Below are positions 43,046 through 50,485 of a stretch of DNA of 64,000 nucleotides, one piece after another. The stretch is taken from positions 62,001 to 126,000 of the forward strand of contig NZ_BDBQ01000034.1 in assembly GCF_001613065.1 (NCBI RefSeq). Direction: 5' to 3'. Position 1 is the first letter of the stretch. Every line of letters begins with the position of its first letter. This DNA comes from Nocardia miyunensis NBRC 108239. GTDB taxonomy: Bacteria > Actinomycetota > Actinomycetes > Mycobacteriales > Mycobacteriaceae. The position numbers and the translations under genes are program-made. The notes below the pieces were generated by a model, which worked only from the letters and a program-made list of their open reading frames with translations, was not told the DNA's origin and did no database searches.

Positions 43046-44677
43046 GTGCGCCGAAATGGTGGAGACCTGCTGGTGCAGGTGCTGCGAGAGGCCGGTGTGG
43101 ACACCGTCTTCGGCATCGTGTCCGTACACAATCAGCCGTTGGTGGAGGCGGTCGCGCGGGAACTGCGGTTCGTGCCCGTGCGACATGAGGCCACCGCGGT
43201 CAATGCCGCCGACGGATATGCCCGCGCGACAGGCGGATTGGGCTGCGCGATCACCAGTACCGGCACCGGCGCGGGCAATGCGGCGGGGGCGCTCGTCGAA
43301 TCCCTTTCCGCGGGAACGTCGGTGCTGCATGTGACCGGTCAGGTGGAGAGCCGCTATCTGGGCTCGGGCCGGGGATTCATCCACGAGACCAAGGACCAGC
43401 TCGGCATGTTGCAGGCCGTATCATCCTATGCCGCAACAATTCTCGACTCTCAGGGGGCCGGGAAGACGCTACGGGACGGGGTCGTTCGGGCGCTGGCACG
43501 GCCGGGCGGGCCGGTCAGCATCGAATGGCCGATCGACCTGCAGTACGCCGAGCAGCAGATCACCGCCGACGAACTGGTGGTGCCGCGGGCCCCCGGCCCG
43601 GGCGCCGGACAACTCGAGGCCGCGCTCGCGGCGCTGGCGGCCGCGCGTCGGCCGGTGATCTGGGCCGGTGGCGGTGTCGCCCGCGCGGGCGCGGAACTGC
43701 TTGCGCTGGTCGAGCATTGGGGCGTGCCGCTGCTGACCAGCAACTCGGGCCGCGGCGCGGTTCCCGAGGACCACCCGCTGTGCGTCGGCAACTACGGCAC
43801 CTCGCCCGCGGGCCGGGAGTTGCTCGGCGAAGCCGACCTGTTGCTGTCGCTCGGAACGCATTTCCGCTCCAACGAGACCGGCGACTACACCATGCCCGTG
43901 CCCACGGCACACGTGCAGGTGGACCTCGACCCGGCGGCCAACGGCCGCGTCTACCCGGCGACCGCGCCGGTGACCGGCGACATCGGCGAATTCCTACGCG
44001 CTGTCACCGAATCCGGCCGGATCACACCCGTCGAGGCCGAGTGGACCGAACGCGCACGCACGACCCGCGAACGAGTACGGGCAGCGCAGCGGCACGGGCT
44101 CGGTGATCACGCCGTCCTGTCCGACGCCGTGCGCGCCGCGCTGCCGCGGGACTCGGTGATCGCACGGGACGTCACCATCGCGTCCAGTTCGTGGGGCAAC
44201 CGGTTGCTACCCGTCTACGATCCGCGCGCCAATGTGTTCCCGCGCGGCGGCGGAATCGGGCAGGGCCTGGGCATGGCGCTCGGCGCGGCCCTGGCCGACG
44301 AGACCCGCCCGACGCTCGCGTTGTGCGGCGACGGCGGACTGGCGGTGCACTTCGGAGAGATCCTGACCATGGCGCAGGAGAAGCCGTGGCTGGTGCTGCT
44401 GGTGTGCAATGACGGCGGCTACGGTGTGCTGCGAAACATGCAGCAGGCCAGCGGGACTCATACTTATGCGGTGGATCTGGTGAATCCGGACTTCGCACTG
44501 CTCGCGGAGTCGATCGGGGTTCGGTACCGCCGCGTCGAGAGCGCGGACAGGGCGGCCGCGGTACTGGCGGAGGCCGCGAGCCTGCGAGCGCCCGTGATCG
44601 TCGAGGTCGACCTGGTGGCGTACGGACCGATGCGAACGGCCTTCACGCCGCCCGTGACGGTGCCCGCGACCCCCTGA
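43046..44677 (+). CDS. Thiamine diphosphate-dependent enzyme (acetolactate synthase/decarboxylase-like)
   Basis: A 543-residue three-domain ThDP enzyme. The catalytic Glu is in VRHEATAVNAADGYAR. The central domain has PVIWAGGGVARAG. The ThDP/Mg motif is GDGGLAV...CNDGG. GTG 43046 with GAGAGGAG upstream. Members include 2-oxoacid decarboxylases, carboligases and aldehyde lyases. As last gene of the extradiol operon it may process a pyruvate- or oxoacid-type product. Confidence 0.9.
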   Translation: MRRNGGDLLVQVLREAGVDTVFGIVSVHNQPLVEAVARELRFVPVRHEATAVNAADGYARATGGLGCAITSTGTGAGNAAGALVESLSAGTSVLHVTGQVESRYLGSGRGFIHETKDQLGMLQAVSSYAATILDSQGAGKTLRDGVVRALARPGGPVSIEWPIDLQYAEQQITADELVVPRAPGPGAGQLEAALAALAAARRPVIWAGGGVARAGAELLALVEHWGVPLLTSNSGRGAVPEDHPLCVGNYGTSPAGRELLGEADLLLSLGTHFRSNETGDYTMPVPTAHVQVDLDPAANGRVYPATAPVTGDIGEFLRAVTESGRITPVEAEWTERARTTRERVRAAQRHGLGDHAVLSDAVRAALPRDSVIARDVTIASSSWGNRLLPVYDPRANVFPRGGGIGQGLGMALGAALADETRPTLALCGDGGLAVHFGEILTMAQEKPWLVLLVCNDGGYGVLRNMQQASGTHTYAVDLVNPDFALLAESIGVRYRRVESADRAAAVLAEAASLRAPVIVEVDLVAYGPMRTAFTPPVTVPATP

Positions 44678-44733
44678 CCGGGACGCGCTCTACCTGCGAC
44701 GCAACGTCCGAAGTCGCATTGCGAGTATTTAAT

Positions 44734-44743
44734 TTAGCGCTAA
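44734..44743. promoter_or_regulatory. TTAGCGCTAA operator, Rieske/reductase operon
   Basis: TTAGCGCTAA core with AATTTAGCGCTAAGAT context, 47 bases upstream of the reductase start. Fourth copy of the regulon motif. Confidence 0.8.
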
Positions 44744-44789
44744 GATAGTTAGCGCACAAGCTTTTCGACACCTGGAAGAGGTCGCCGGT

Positions 44790-45746
44790 ATGGGACTCGA
44801 AAATCTCGAGCTGGTAGTGCGCCAGCTGCGCTGGGAGGCAAGCGACGTCGTATCCGTCCGGCTGGAAGACGCCGACGGCGCGACCCTCCCGGACTGGGCC
44901 CCGGGCGCACACATCGATCTGCACCTGGACAACGGGCTGATCAGACAGTATTCCCTCTGCGGCGACCCCGGGGACAAGACCGGGTACCGCATCGCCGTAC
45001 ATCTCACCCCCACCTCCCGGGGCGGCTCCCGCTATGTGCACGAGAGCCTGCGGCCCGGCCAGTCGATAACAATCAGCCTGCCGCGCAACAACTTCGAGAT
45101 GCTCGACGCGCCGAATTACCTGTTCCTCGCCGGGGGTATCGGTATAACACCACTGCTCGGCATGATCGGCGAGGCACAGCGGCGCGGCGCGGACTGGGAA
45201 CTGCACTACGGCGGGCGCACCCGCGCCGCGCTCGCCTTCCTCGACGAGCTCCGGCCGCACGGCGACCGCGTGCACATCGTCAGCGAGGACCGCGACGGCA
45301 GGCTCGACCTGCCCGGACTGCTCACCGAATCCCGTTCCGGCACACTGGTTTACAGTTGCGGACCGGAAGGGATGCTGACCGCTGTCGAACAACTCGGTGC
45401 GGCCTGGCCCGAGGGCACGGTCCGCCTGGAGCGGTTCGCACCCACGACCCGGCCCGCCCCGGTCGGCGTGACGGGAGAGCGGCCGGTGCGGGTGGTGTGC
45501 CAGCGCTCCGGCGTCACCGCCACCGCCGCACCCGGGTGCAGCGTCCTGGACACCCTCGAAGAGGCAGGGGTCGAGGTGCCCAGCTCCTGCCGAGAAGGCA
45601 TCTGCGGCAGCTGCGAAACCACTGTGCTGCAAGGGATTCCGGACCACCGCGACGACGTGCTGTCCAGCACCGAACAGGCGGCCGGGAAAACCATGATGAT
45701 CTGCGTCTCCCGGGCGCTCACCGACGAGCTCGTGCTCGACCTCTAG
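44790..45746 (+). CDS. Rieske oxygenase reductase (FMN/NADH, 2Fe-2S)
   Basis: A 318-residue electron-transfer protein of the phthalate dioxygenase reductase/vanillate demethylase VanB type. Flavin motif RQYSLCG, NAD motif GGIGITPL, then a C-terminal plant-type ferredoxin domain with C-REGI-C-GS-C and a later Cys in MMICVSRA. It passes electrons from NADH to the Rieske oxygenase two genes downstream. TTAGCGCTAA lies in front. Gap to the small gene is 8 bases. Confidence 0.95.
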   Translation: MGLENLELVVRQLRWEASDVVSVRLEDADGATLPDWAPGAHIDLHLDNGLIRQYSLCGDPGDKTGYRIAVHLTPTSRGGSRYVHESLRPGQSITISLPRNNFEMLDAPNYLFLAGGIGITPLLGMIGEAQRRGADWELHYGGRTRAALAFLDELRPHGDRVHIVSEDRDGRLDLPGLLTESRSGTLVYSCGPEGMLTAVEQLGAAWPEGTVRLERFAPTTRPAPVGVTGERPVRVVCQRSGVTATAAPGCSVLDTLEEAGVEVPSSCREGICGSCETTVLQGIPDHRDDVLSSTEQAAGKTMMICVSRALTDELVLDL

Positions 45747-45754
45747 GAGAATCA

Positions 45755-45976
45755 ATGAACGACCAGTACCTGGTCATCCACCAGGCTCGCACCGGCGAAC
45801 CCACACCGTACGAAATGAAGCTGGCCGGGGCCATCGAAGAAGTCTTCGGCAGCGGCGGCCACAGCCTCGACGCTCTGGTGGCCGGTCTGAACGGACGCAG
45901 CATCTACGCACCCGGCGGCCGGCCGTGGACAGCCGAATCCTTCACCACCGAGATCGCACGGCTGGGAGCCCGATGA
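45755..45976 (+). CDS. Small recombinase-like helix-turn-helix protein
   Basis: A 73-residue protein starting at ATG 45755 after AGGAGAATCA. The C-terminal half (LDALVAGLNGRSIYAPGGRPW, TAESFTTEIARLG) resembles the helix-turn-helix at the end of serine recombinases. Small proteins of this kind are often seen beside Rieske oxygenase genes (family knowledge). It sits between reductase and oxygenase and its stop overlaps the oxygenase start. Function unknown. Confidence 0.82.
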   Translation: MNDQYLVIHQARTGEPTPYEMKLAGAIEEVFGSGGHSLDALVAGLNGRSIYAPGGRPWTAESFTTEIARLGAR

Positions 45977-47013
45977 TGAACGAATCCCCCACCACCGCAC
46001 TGACAGCCGACCGGATCTTCACCACCGGCATGCGTGACCAGTGGCATGCCATCTGCCCGTCCGATTTCGTCGAGCGCGGCGGCATGAAGCGCATCACCCG
46101 GCTCGGCGAGGACTGGCTGCTGTACCGGCAGTCCGACGGCGCCGTGCGCATGCTCGCCGACCGGTGCCCGCACCGCGGCGCGCCGCTGTCGCTGGGCCAG
46201 CACCTGGGCGACCGGATCGCCTGCCGCTACCACGGCATCGAGGTCGACGGCGCGGGAACCGTGGTGTCCGTGCCCGGCATGCCCGGCTGCAACCTCGAGG
46301 GGAAGCAACTCGTGCGGAGCCTGCCCGTGCGCGAGGTCGCGGGCGCGATCCTCGCCTGGATCGGCATCGACCCGGCCGCCGAACCCGGCCCGCTCGAGCT
46401 GCCCGGCCCGCTCGTGGACGAGAACACCGCCGCTTTCCTGTGTTACGCCGAATGGGAGTCGCCGTGGCGCTGGGCCATGGAGAACCTGCTCGACCCGATG
46501 CACGGCGCGTTCCTGCACCGAGACTCGCACACCATGTTCGCGGGCGAGACCACCGCGCGTTTCCGCATCCGCGAGACCGACCGCGGCTTCTTCTTCGAGA
46601 AGACGGACCAGCGCGGCATCAACTTCGACTGGGTCGAGTTCTGCCGCACCGGAGTCGACTGGGTCGATCTCGAGATCCCCTACCCGCCGACCGCGGGCCC
46701 GGGCGGCCAGTTCGGCATCGTCGGCATCGGCACACCGATCGACGAGCGGCGTACCGCCGTGTTCTTCTGGCGCTACCGCAGGGTGACCGGCTGGGAGCGG
46801 GACGTGTGGCAGTTCCTGTATCGCACCAAGCTCGAGGAACGGCATTGGCATGTGCTCGAACAGGATCGCGTCATGCTGGAGCACATGGCCGCCGACGCCG
46901 ACCAGGCCGAAAACCTCTACCAGCACGACCTGGGCGTCTTGCGGTTGCGCCGACTGTACCGGGCGCAGGCTCAGGAGCAGGCGGCACGAGCCGGAGAACT
47001 GGCAGCCGGATAG
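45973..47013 (+). CDS. Rieske non-haem iron oxygenase
   Basis: A 346-residue terminal oxygenase of the vanillate O-demethylase/phthalate oxygenase group. Rieske ligands C65-P-H67 and C84-x2-H87 (CPHRGAPL, CRYHGIE). Iron ligands D174, H177 and H182 in LLDPMHGAFLH. Start ATG-ATG at 45973. Third gene of the reductase operon. Expected to hydroxylate or demethylate the aromatic substrate feeding the extradiol dioxygenase. Confidence 0.94.
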   Translation: MMNESPTTALTADRIFTTGMRDQWHAICPSDFVERGGMKRITRLGEDWLLYRQSDGAVRMLADRCPHRGAPLSLGQHLGDRIACRYHGIEVDGAGTVVSVPGMPGCNLEGKQLVRSLPVREVAGAILAWIGIDPAAEPGPLELPGPLVDENTAAFLCYAEWESPWRWAMENLLDPMHGAFLHRDSHTMFAGETTARFRIRETDRGFFFEKTDQRGINFDWVEFCRTGVDWVDLEIPYPPTAGPGGQFGIVGIGTPIDERRTAVFFWRYRRVTGWERDVWQFLYRTKLEERHWHVLEQDRVMLEHMAADADQAENLYQHDLGVLRLRRLYRAQAQEQAARAGELAAG

Positions 47014-47058
47014 GCCGCGAGCGGATCACACCCCCAGGTCCTCCTCGATGCCCTTTTG

Positions 47059-47140
47059 GGATTCTCGTGGCCGGATTCTCGTGGCCGCCAATGGTTTCAG
47101 GGCCGCGGCCATGCGGTAGTGGGTGCGGACGCCGAGGGCC
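47059..47140 (-). pseudogene. Probable P450 remnant (haem-loop region)
   Basis: On the minus strand the bases around 47091-47140 read VRTHYRMAAALK and at DNA level resemble the haem-loop region of the P450 at 50485 (THYCMGSAL), with roughly four of five bases matching by eye. The haem Cys codon is changed to Arg. Next to it, GGATTCTCGTGGCC is tandemly duplicated (47059-47072 and 47073-47086). No intact frame covers the region. Chance resemblance cannot be excluded. Confidence 0.4.
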
Positions 47141-47152
47141 GGGTGTCACGGC

Positions 47153-48025
47153 TCAGGTCACGGGCAGATTCTCGGCGAGGAATTCGCGGATGAGTGCCGC
47201 GACCTCGTCGCAAGCGCTCTCCAACAGGAAGTGGCCGCCTTCCATCACGTGGATCTCCGCGTTTTCGGTGTCGCGGGCGAACGCCCGAGCGCCGTCGGGG
47301 CCGAAGAACGGGTCGTACTTGCCCCACGTCGCCAGCACCGGAACCTGTTCGGCCCGAAGCCATTCGTGCAGTGCCGGATACAGCGGCGGGTTCGTGACGT
47401 AATCCGCGAACAGCTTCAACTGGACCTCGGCGTTGCCGGGACGCGACAGGTAGGCGTGGTCCAGCGTCCAGGTGTCCGGGCTCAGCAGGCTCTCGTCCTC
47501 GACGCCGGTCACGTACTGTTGCCGAATCGCCGCCAGCGTGAACACCTTTCGCAGCGCCGCCTCGTTCCGGCCGCTGGGATCGCGTTGGTAGTCCCAGATG
47601 ATCTGCCAGCCGCTCGCGACGAAGCCTTCGTCATAGCCGTTCCCGTTCTGACTGATCACCGCGACAACCGACTTCGGATTCCCGATCGCCAGCCGCCAAC
47701 CGATCGGCGCTCCGTAATCATGGACGACGAGGGCGTACCGGTTCACGCCCAGCTGTTCGAGCAGACCCTGCGTCAACTCGGCCAGCGCGTCGAAACTGTA
47801 GTCGAACTCCTCGACGGTCGGCGCATCCGAGAGCCCGAACCCCAAATGGTCCGGCGCGATGACCCGGTACCCCTCGAGCTGCGGAATCAGATTGCGAAAC
47901 ATGAACGAACTCGTCGGAAAGCCATGCAGCAGAACGATTGTCGGCAGATCCGCCGACCCCGACTCACGGTAGAAGAGTCGATGCCCCTGAACGGTCGCGT
48001 ACCGGTGATGCACCACAACACTCAT
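47153..48025 (-). CDS. Alpha/beta hydrolase, haloalkane dehalogenase-like
   Basis: A 290-residue alpha/beta hydrolase. The nucleophile elbow is VVHDYGAPIGW, with Asp in place of Ser, as in haloalkane and fluoroacetate dehalogenases and epoxide hydrolases. Oxyanion region LLHGFPTSSFMFRN. The acid lies near WGKYDPFFG and the base His in EGGHFLLES. It is divergent from a CGNR regulator. Their two leaders are mirror images over 11 bases. Confidence 0.9.
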   Translation of the reverse strand: MSVVVHHRYATVQGHRLFYRESGSADLPTIVLLHGFPTSSFMFRNLIPQLEGYRVIAPDHLGFGLSDAPTVEEFDYSFDALAELTQGLLEQLGVNRYALVVHDYGAPIGWRLAIGNPKSVVAVISQNGNGYDEGFVASGWQIIWDYQRDPSGRNEAALRKVFTLAAIRQQYVTGVEDESLLSPDTWTLDHAYLSRPGNAEVQLKLFADYVTNPPLYPALHEWLRAEQVPVLATWGKYDPFFGPDGARAFARDTENAEIHVMEGGHFLLESACDEVAALIREFLAENLPVT

Positions 48026-48030
48026 CGCTT

Positions 48031-48109
48031 CTAACCTCCATAGTTATTTTTAACAGTTATAAGCACAGCAGACATGAGGTAACCTTGTCAATGCACGAAT
48101 GGAGGTTAG
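48031..48109. promoter_or_regulatory. Widely spaced 11-base inverted repeat in divergent promoter
   Basis: CTAACCTCCAT (48031-48041) and ATGGAGGTTAG (48099-48109) are perfect complements 57 bases apart. Each contains the GGAGG ribosome-binding site of one of the two divergent genes. They may be paired regulator sites for the CGNR protein; the central part TTATTTTTAACAGTTATAA is AT-rich. Confidence 0.55.
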
Positions 48110-48115
48110 AAAAAA

Positions 48116-48637
48116 ATGCTCGAGGTCACGTCCCCCGACGAACGGCTCCTGCTGGCCCTGCTCAACACGACCCCGACGATCGGCGGCGAGCGCACAGACC
48201 TGCTCGCCCACCCCCGACAGGCCCGCAGCTGGCTCGAGGAACACACCGACGAGCAACACACCGAGGAAGACCTCACCCTCCTACGCACAACCCGCGACAC
48301 CCTCCAGGCGCTCGTCCACAACGAGTCCGAACCGACCGCCCTCACCCCCGCCCTGGCCGATGTCAGCTACCGCCCTATCGCAACGAACACCGGCATCACC
48401 TGGAAACTGACCACGCCCCCCGCCCACGCCCTATCAGCCCGAGCCGTAATCGCCTGGAACACAATCCAAAACACGTCCCCCGGCCGCCTCCGCCCCTGCG
48501 AAAACACCACCGAATGCACCCTCTTCCTCATCGACCACTCCAAAAGCAACAGCGCCCGCTGGTGCTCCATGGCAGGCTGCGGCAACCGCATGAAGGCGCG
48601 CCGTCACTACGAGCGGCGGAAGAAGTCCACGAGCTAA
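48116..48637 (+). CDS. CGNR zinc-finger protein, likely regulator
   Basis: A 173-residue protein with an N-terminal ABATE-like stress domain and a C-terminal CGNR zinc finger (RPCENTTECTLFLID, then RWCSMAGCGNRMKARRHYERR). These proteins are thought to bind DNA. Divergent from the dehalogenase-like hydrolase, so it probably regulates it. Confidence 0.9.
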   Translation: MLEVTSPDERLLLALLNTTPTIGGERTDLLAHPRQARSWLEEHTDEQHTEEDLTLLRTTRDTLQALVHNESEPTALTPALADVSYRPIATNTGITWKLTTPPAHALSARAVIAWNTIQNTSPGRLRPCENTTECTLFLIDHSKSNSARWCSMAGCGNRMKARRHYERRKKSTS

Positions 48638-48863
48638 GTCGCTGCCTCCCAAGGCATCTCACCGCTACAACATCGGAAACACACTAGGCATCGGAATCTC
48701 CCGAGATGGGTGCGCCGGTCCGAAGGCCAGGCTTACGTACATGCTGGCCGCCTCGGTCACGCCAGCAGCACATGAACCGGCGACGGTCCTTGCAACATTT
48801 CGCGCCTGGGAAGCGATTCAACAACTGCAGCAGTGGAAACCGTCGTGAGAGGGGCCGAGGGTA

Positions 48864-49412
48864 ATGGGGATCGCTGAATTCGACGAAAAGGGCCGTCTGC
48901 GCCGCACTCATATCATTATCCGGGGACGAGACCCTGAAACCTCGGCGCGACTGTACAAGCAGATGCTGGACTCCACGATGAAGGCCGCAGCGCGCCGATC
49001 ACCGTGGCTCTCCGGATCGTTCTATCTCGTTGCCGCACTGGTGATCTTGTCGGTGCTACTCGTAATAGCCCGGCTTACGCCGGTCTGGACCGTACCCGTC
49101 GTTGTCGTCGGCGGCGTGCTGTTGCTGTCCGTTGTCGGCGCCTTCCAGCTCCGCCAAGATGACGCGCTCAGCGAGGAAGGGTTCCTCACGCTGATGATCA
49201 GCGTTCTCGGGAAGCTTCCGGCCATGCTTCGTCGCAACAAAGGTGTCGAGACGATCGCGTCATTGCCCGAGGGCACAGAAGTAGAGTGCGCGGGATTGGA
49301 TCTGAGCCCAGAAGATATCGCAGCTTTGGAACGCCAAATGACCGACAGCTTGGAACAATTGGCTGAAGACGATTCCGAAGCCCCCAGTGACGACGAGGCA
49401 TCCAGTCGCTGA
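48864..49412 (+). CDS. Hypothetical membrane protein
   Basis: A 182-residue protein with two adjacent hydrophobic segments (FYLVAALVILSVLLVIARL and VWTVPVVVVGGVLLLSVVGAF) between a basic N-terminus and an acidic C-terminal tail rich in Glu/Asp. GGGGCCGAGGG precedes ATG 48864. No family recognised. The 226 bases before it show no gene. Confidence 0.6.
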   Translation: MGIAEFDEKGRLRRTHIIIRGRDPETSARLYKQMLDSTMKAAARRSPWLSGSFYLVAALVILSVLLVIARLTPVWTVPVVVVGGVLLLSVVGAFQLRQDDALSEEGFLTLMISVLGKLPAMLRRNKGVETIASLPEGTEVECAGLDLSPEDIAALERQMTDSLEQLAEDDSEAPSDDEASSR

Positions 49413-49777
49413 TGCGGCTGGAAGCCGGGAAGCGTATCAGGATCTCCTACAGGGCGATTCGCCCCTCATCTCGATGGTCTTACCGCTTCGGCGGCAAGGC
49501 CGATGGAGAATGAGAGGCGCTCGTCGGCGACACTCAACGAATCTGGGTCTATCCGGCCAAAGGGTGGGCAGCCCATCAGGAAGTGCCCACCGAGGTCGAA
49601 GCCTCGTACTCCAGACTCGTCGACGCAGGATTCACCAATCGCCTGCTTTCCCCGTGACAGAGTCGCCAATTTCCTTGGCCTGGAAGTAGACTCGACGCTC
49701 GCCGAGGAGGTCTCGATGACGTGCAACTGAACCGTCGTCGTCATCTTTCCTCCTCCGCAGGCGCTTGGGCAGCTCGG
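49413..49777. other. Decayed region with P450 fragment
   Basis: About 365 bases with no intact gene. A 43-base P450 fragment lies at its start. One frame from 49412 reads 33 codons, stops at TGA 49511-49513 and then continues open to 49657 (RIWVYPAKGWAAHQEV), which may be a broken coding sequence. No ribosome-binding site or family match. Confidence 0.45.
49425..49467 (-). pseudogene. Cytochrome P450 fragment
   Basis: These 43 bases match 50571-50613, inside the P450 at 50485, with four mismatches. The minus-strand reading corresponds to EGRIALEEILKRFP after the haem loop but has a stop in place of one Glu (EGRIAL-stop-EIL). The similarity ends on both sides. Confidence 0.6.
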
Positions 49778-50176
49778 TCAGATCTTCTCGGCGACAATGC
49801 GCGAAGACTCTGCGGTGAGCATGCCGATGTCCTCGATGTCGGAGGTGAGTATCGTGATGTCACCCGGATACTGCGCTGCGGTCGCGCAGAGCATGGCATC
49901 GATTGCATACTTGTGACCGTGCAGGCCCGCTCGTTGCAACAGGTCCGCTGCAGCTTCCGCGAGCACCCGGGTCACCGGTTCGATCCGTAGCCGAGACAAT
50001 GTCCACTTCAGCGCGGCGCGGTTGATCCTGGGGTGGATAACCTCGACCAGGACAGCGGCGGAGGTGATCACCGGAAGGTCGGACCGCAGGGCTGCGGCCA
50101 GCCATTCCTGAACCTCCCGATCGCGTTGAACGGCCTTAGCCAGCCCCTCGCTGTCGAGAACCAGCGCTCCGCTCAC
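49778..50176 (-). CDS. PIN-domain toxin, VapC family
   Basis: A 132-residue PIN ribonuclease. Acidic residues appear in order: LVLDSEG, VLVEVIH, YAIDAML and TSDIED. VapC toxins cleave tRNA or rRNA. GTG 50176 overlaps the antitoxin stop as GTGA. Small size, overlap and antitoxin-first order are typical of vapBC loci. Confidence 0.88.
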   Translation of the reverse strand: MSGALVLDSEGLAKAVQRDREVQEWLAAALRSDLPVITSAAVLVEVIHPRINRAALKWTLSRLRIEPVTRVLAEAAADLLQRAGLHGHKYAIDAMLCATAAQYPGDITILTSDIEDIGMLTAESSRIVAEKI

Positions 50177-50454
50177 GCGGCGTGCCCCGCGTCGTCGGAC
50201 TTACCCCGGGTGAGCTTGGAGATTTTCTCCGCCACCGCCTCCGAGTCTGCCACACCGTTGACGGCCTCGAAATCGGCAAGCAGCTCAGCCAGGTTATCCC
50301 GCTCGATCTGCCGCTGGGCGGCCATCTCCAGGTATGCGGACACGCCCCGCTTGCCGACTCTGTCCCTGATCGCCTGCAAGGTTCCAGCGGAAAGGGTGAC
50401 GGAAATGCCATTGCTCGGCCCCGTACCCAGGGGGTATTCCTCCGAATCTGCCAT
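50173..50454 (-). CDS. Antitoxin of VapBC-type module
   Basis: A 93-residue protein; GISVTLSAGTLQAIRDRVGKRG followed by VSAYLEMAAQRQIERD resembles a ribbon-helix-helix DNA-binding unit (strand then two helices). The acidic C-terminal tail would wrap the toxin. The 7-base inverted repeat at 50461-50485 lies directly upstream and is a likely operator. Confidence 0.82.
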   Translation of the reverse strand: MADSEEYPLGTGPSNGISVTLSAGTLQAIRDRVGKRGVSAYLEMAAQRQIERDNLAELLADFEAVNGVADSEAVAEKISKLTRGKSDDAGHAA

Positions 50455-50460
50455 GCCCTC

Positions 50461-50485
50461 ATTATGCCATATGGAATAGCATAAT
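50461..50485. promoter_or_regulatory. Inverted repeat, toxin-antitoxin operator
   Basis: ATTATGC (50461-50467) and GCATAAT (50479-50485), perfect, spacer 11 bases. It begins seven bases upstream of the antitoxin start and touches the stop codon of the upstream P450. Autoregulation is typical of such modules. Confidence 0.6.

Noticed and set aside
41432..43384. 650-codon open frame on the minus strand over the SDR genes
   Set aside because: Antisense shadow of three clear plus-strand genes with operon-type junctions.
49412..49657. Intact gene read through TGA at 49511
   Set aside because: The first part coincides with a P450 fragment on the other strand, there is no ribosome-binding site and the frame is interrupted.
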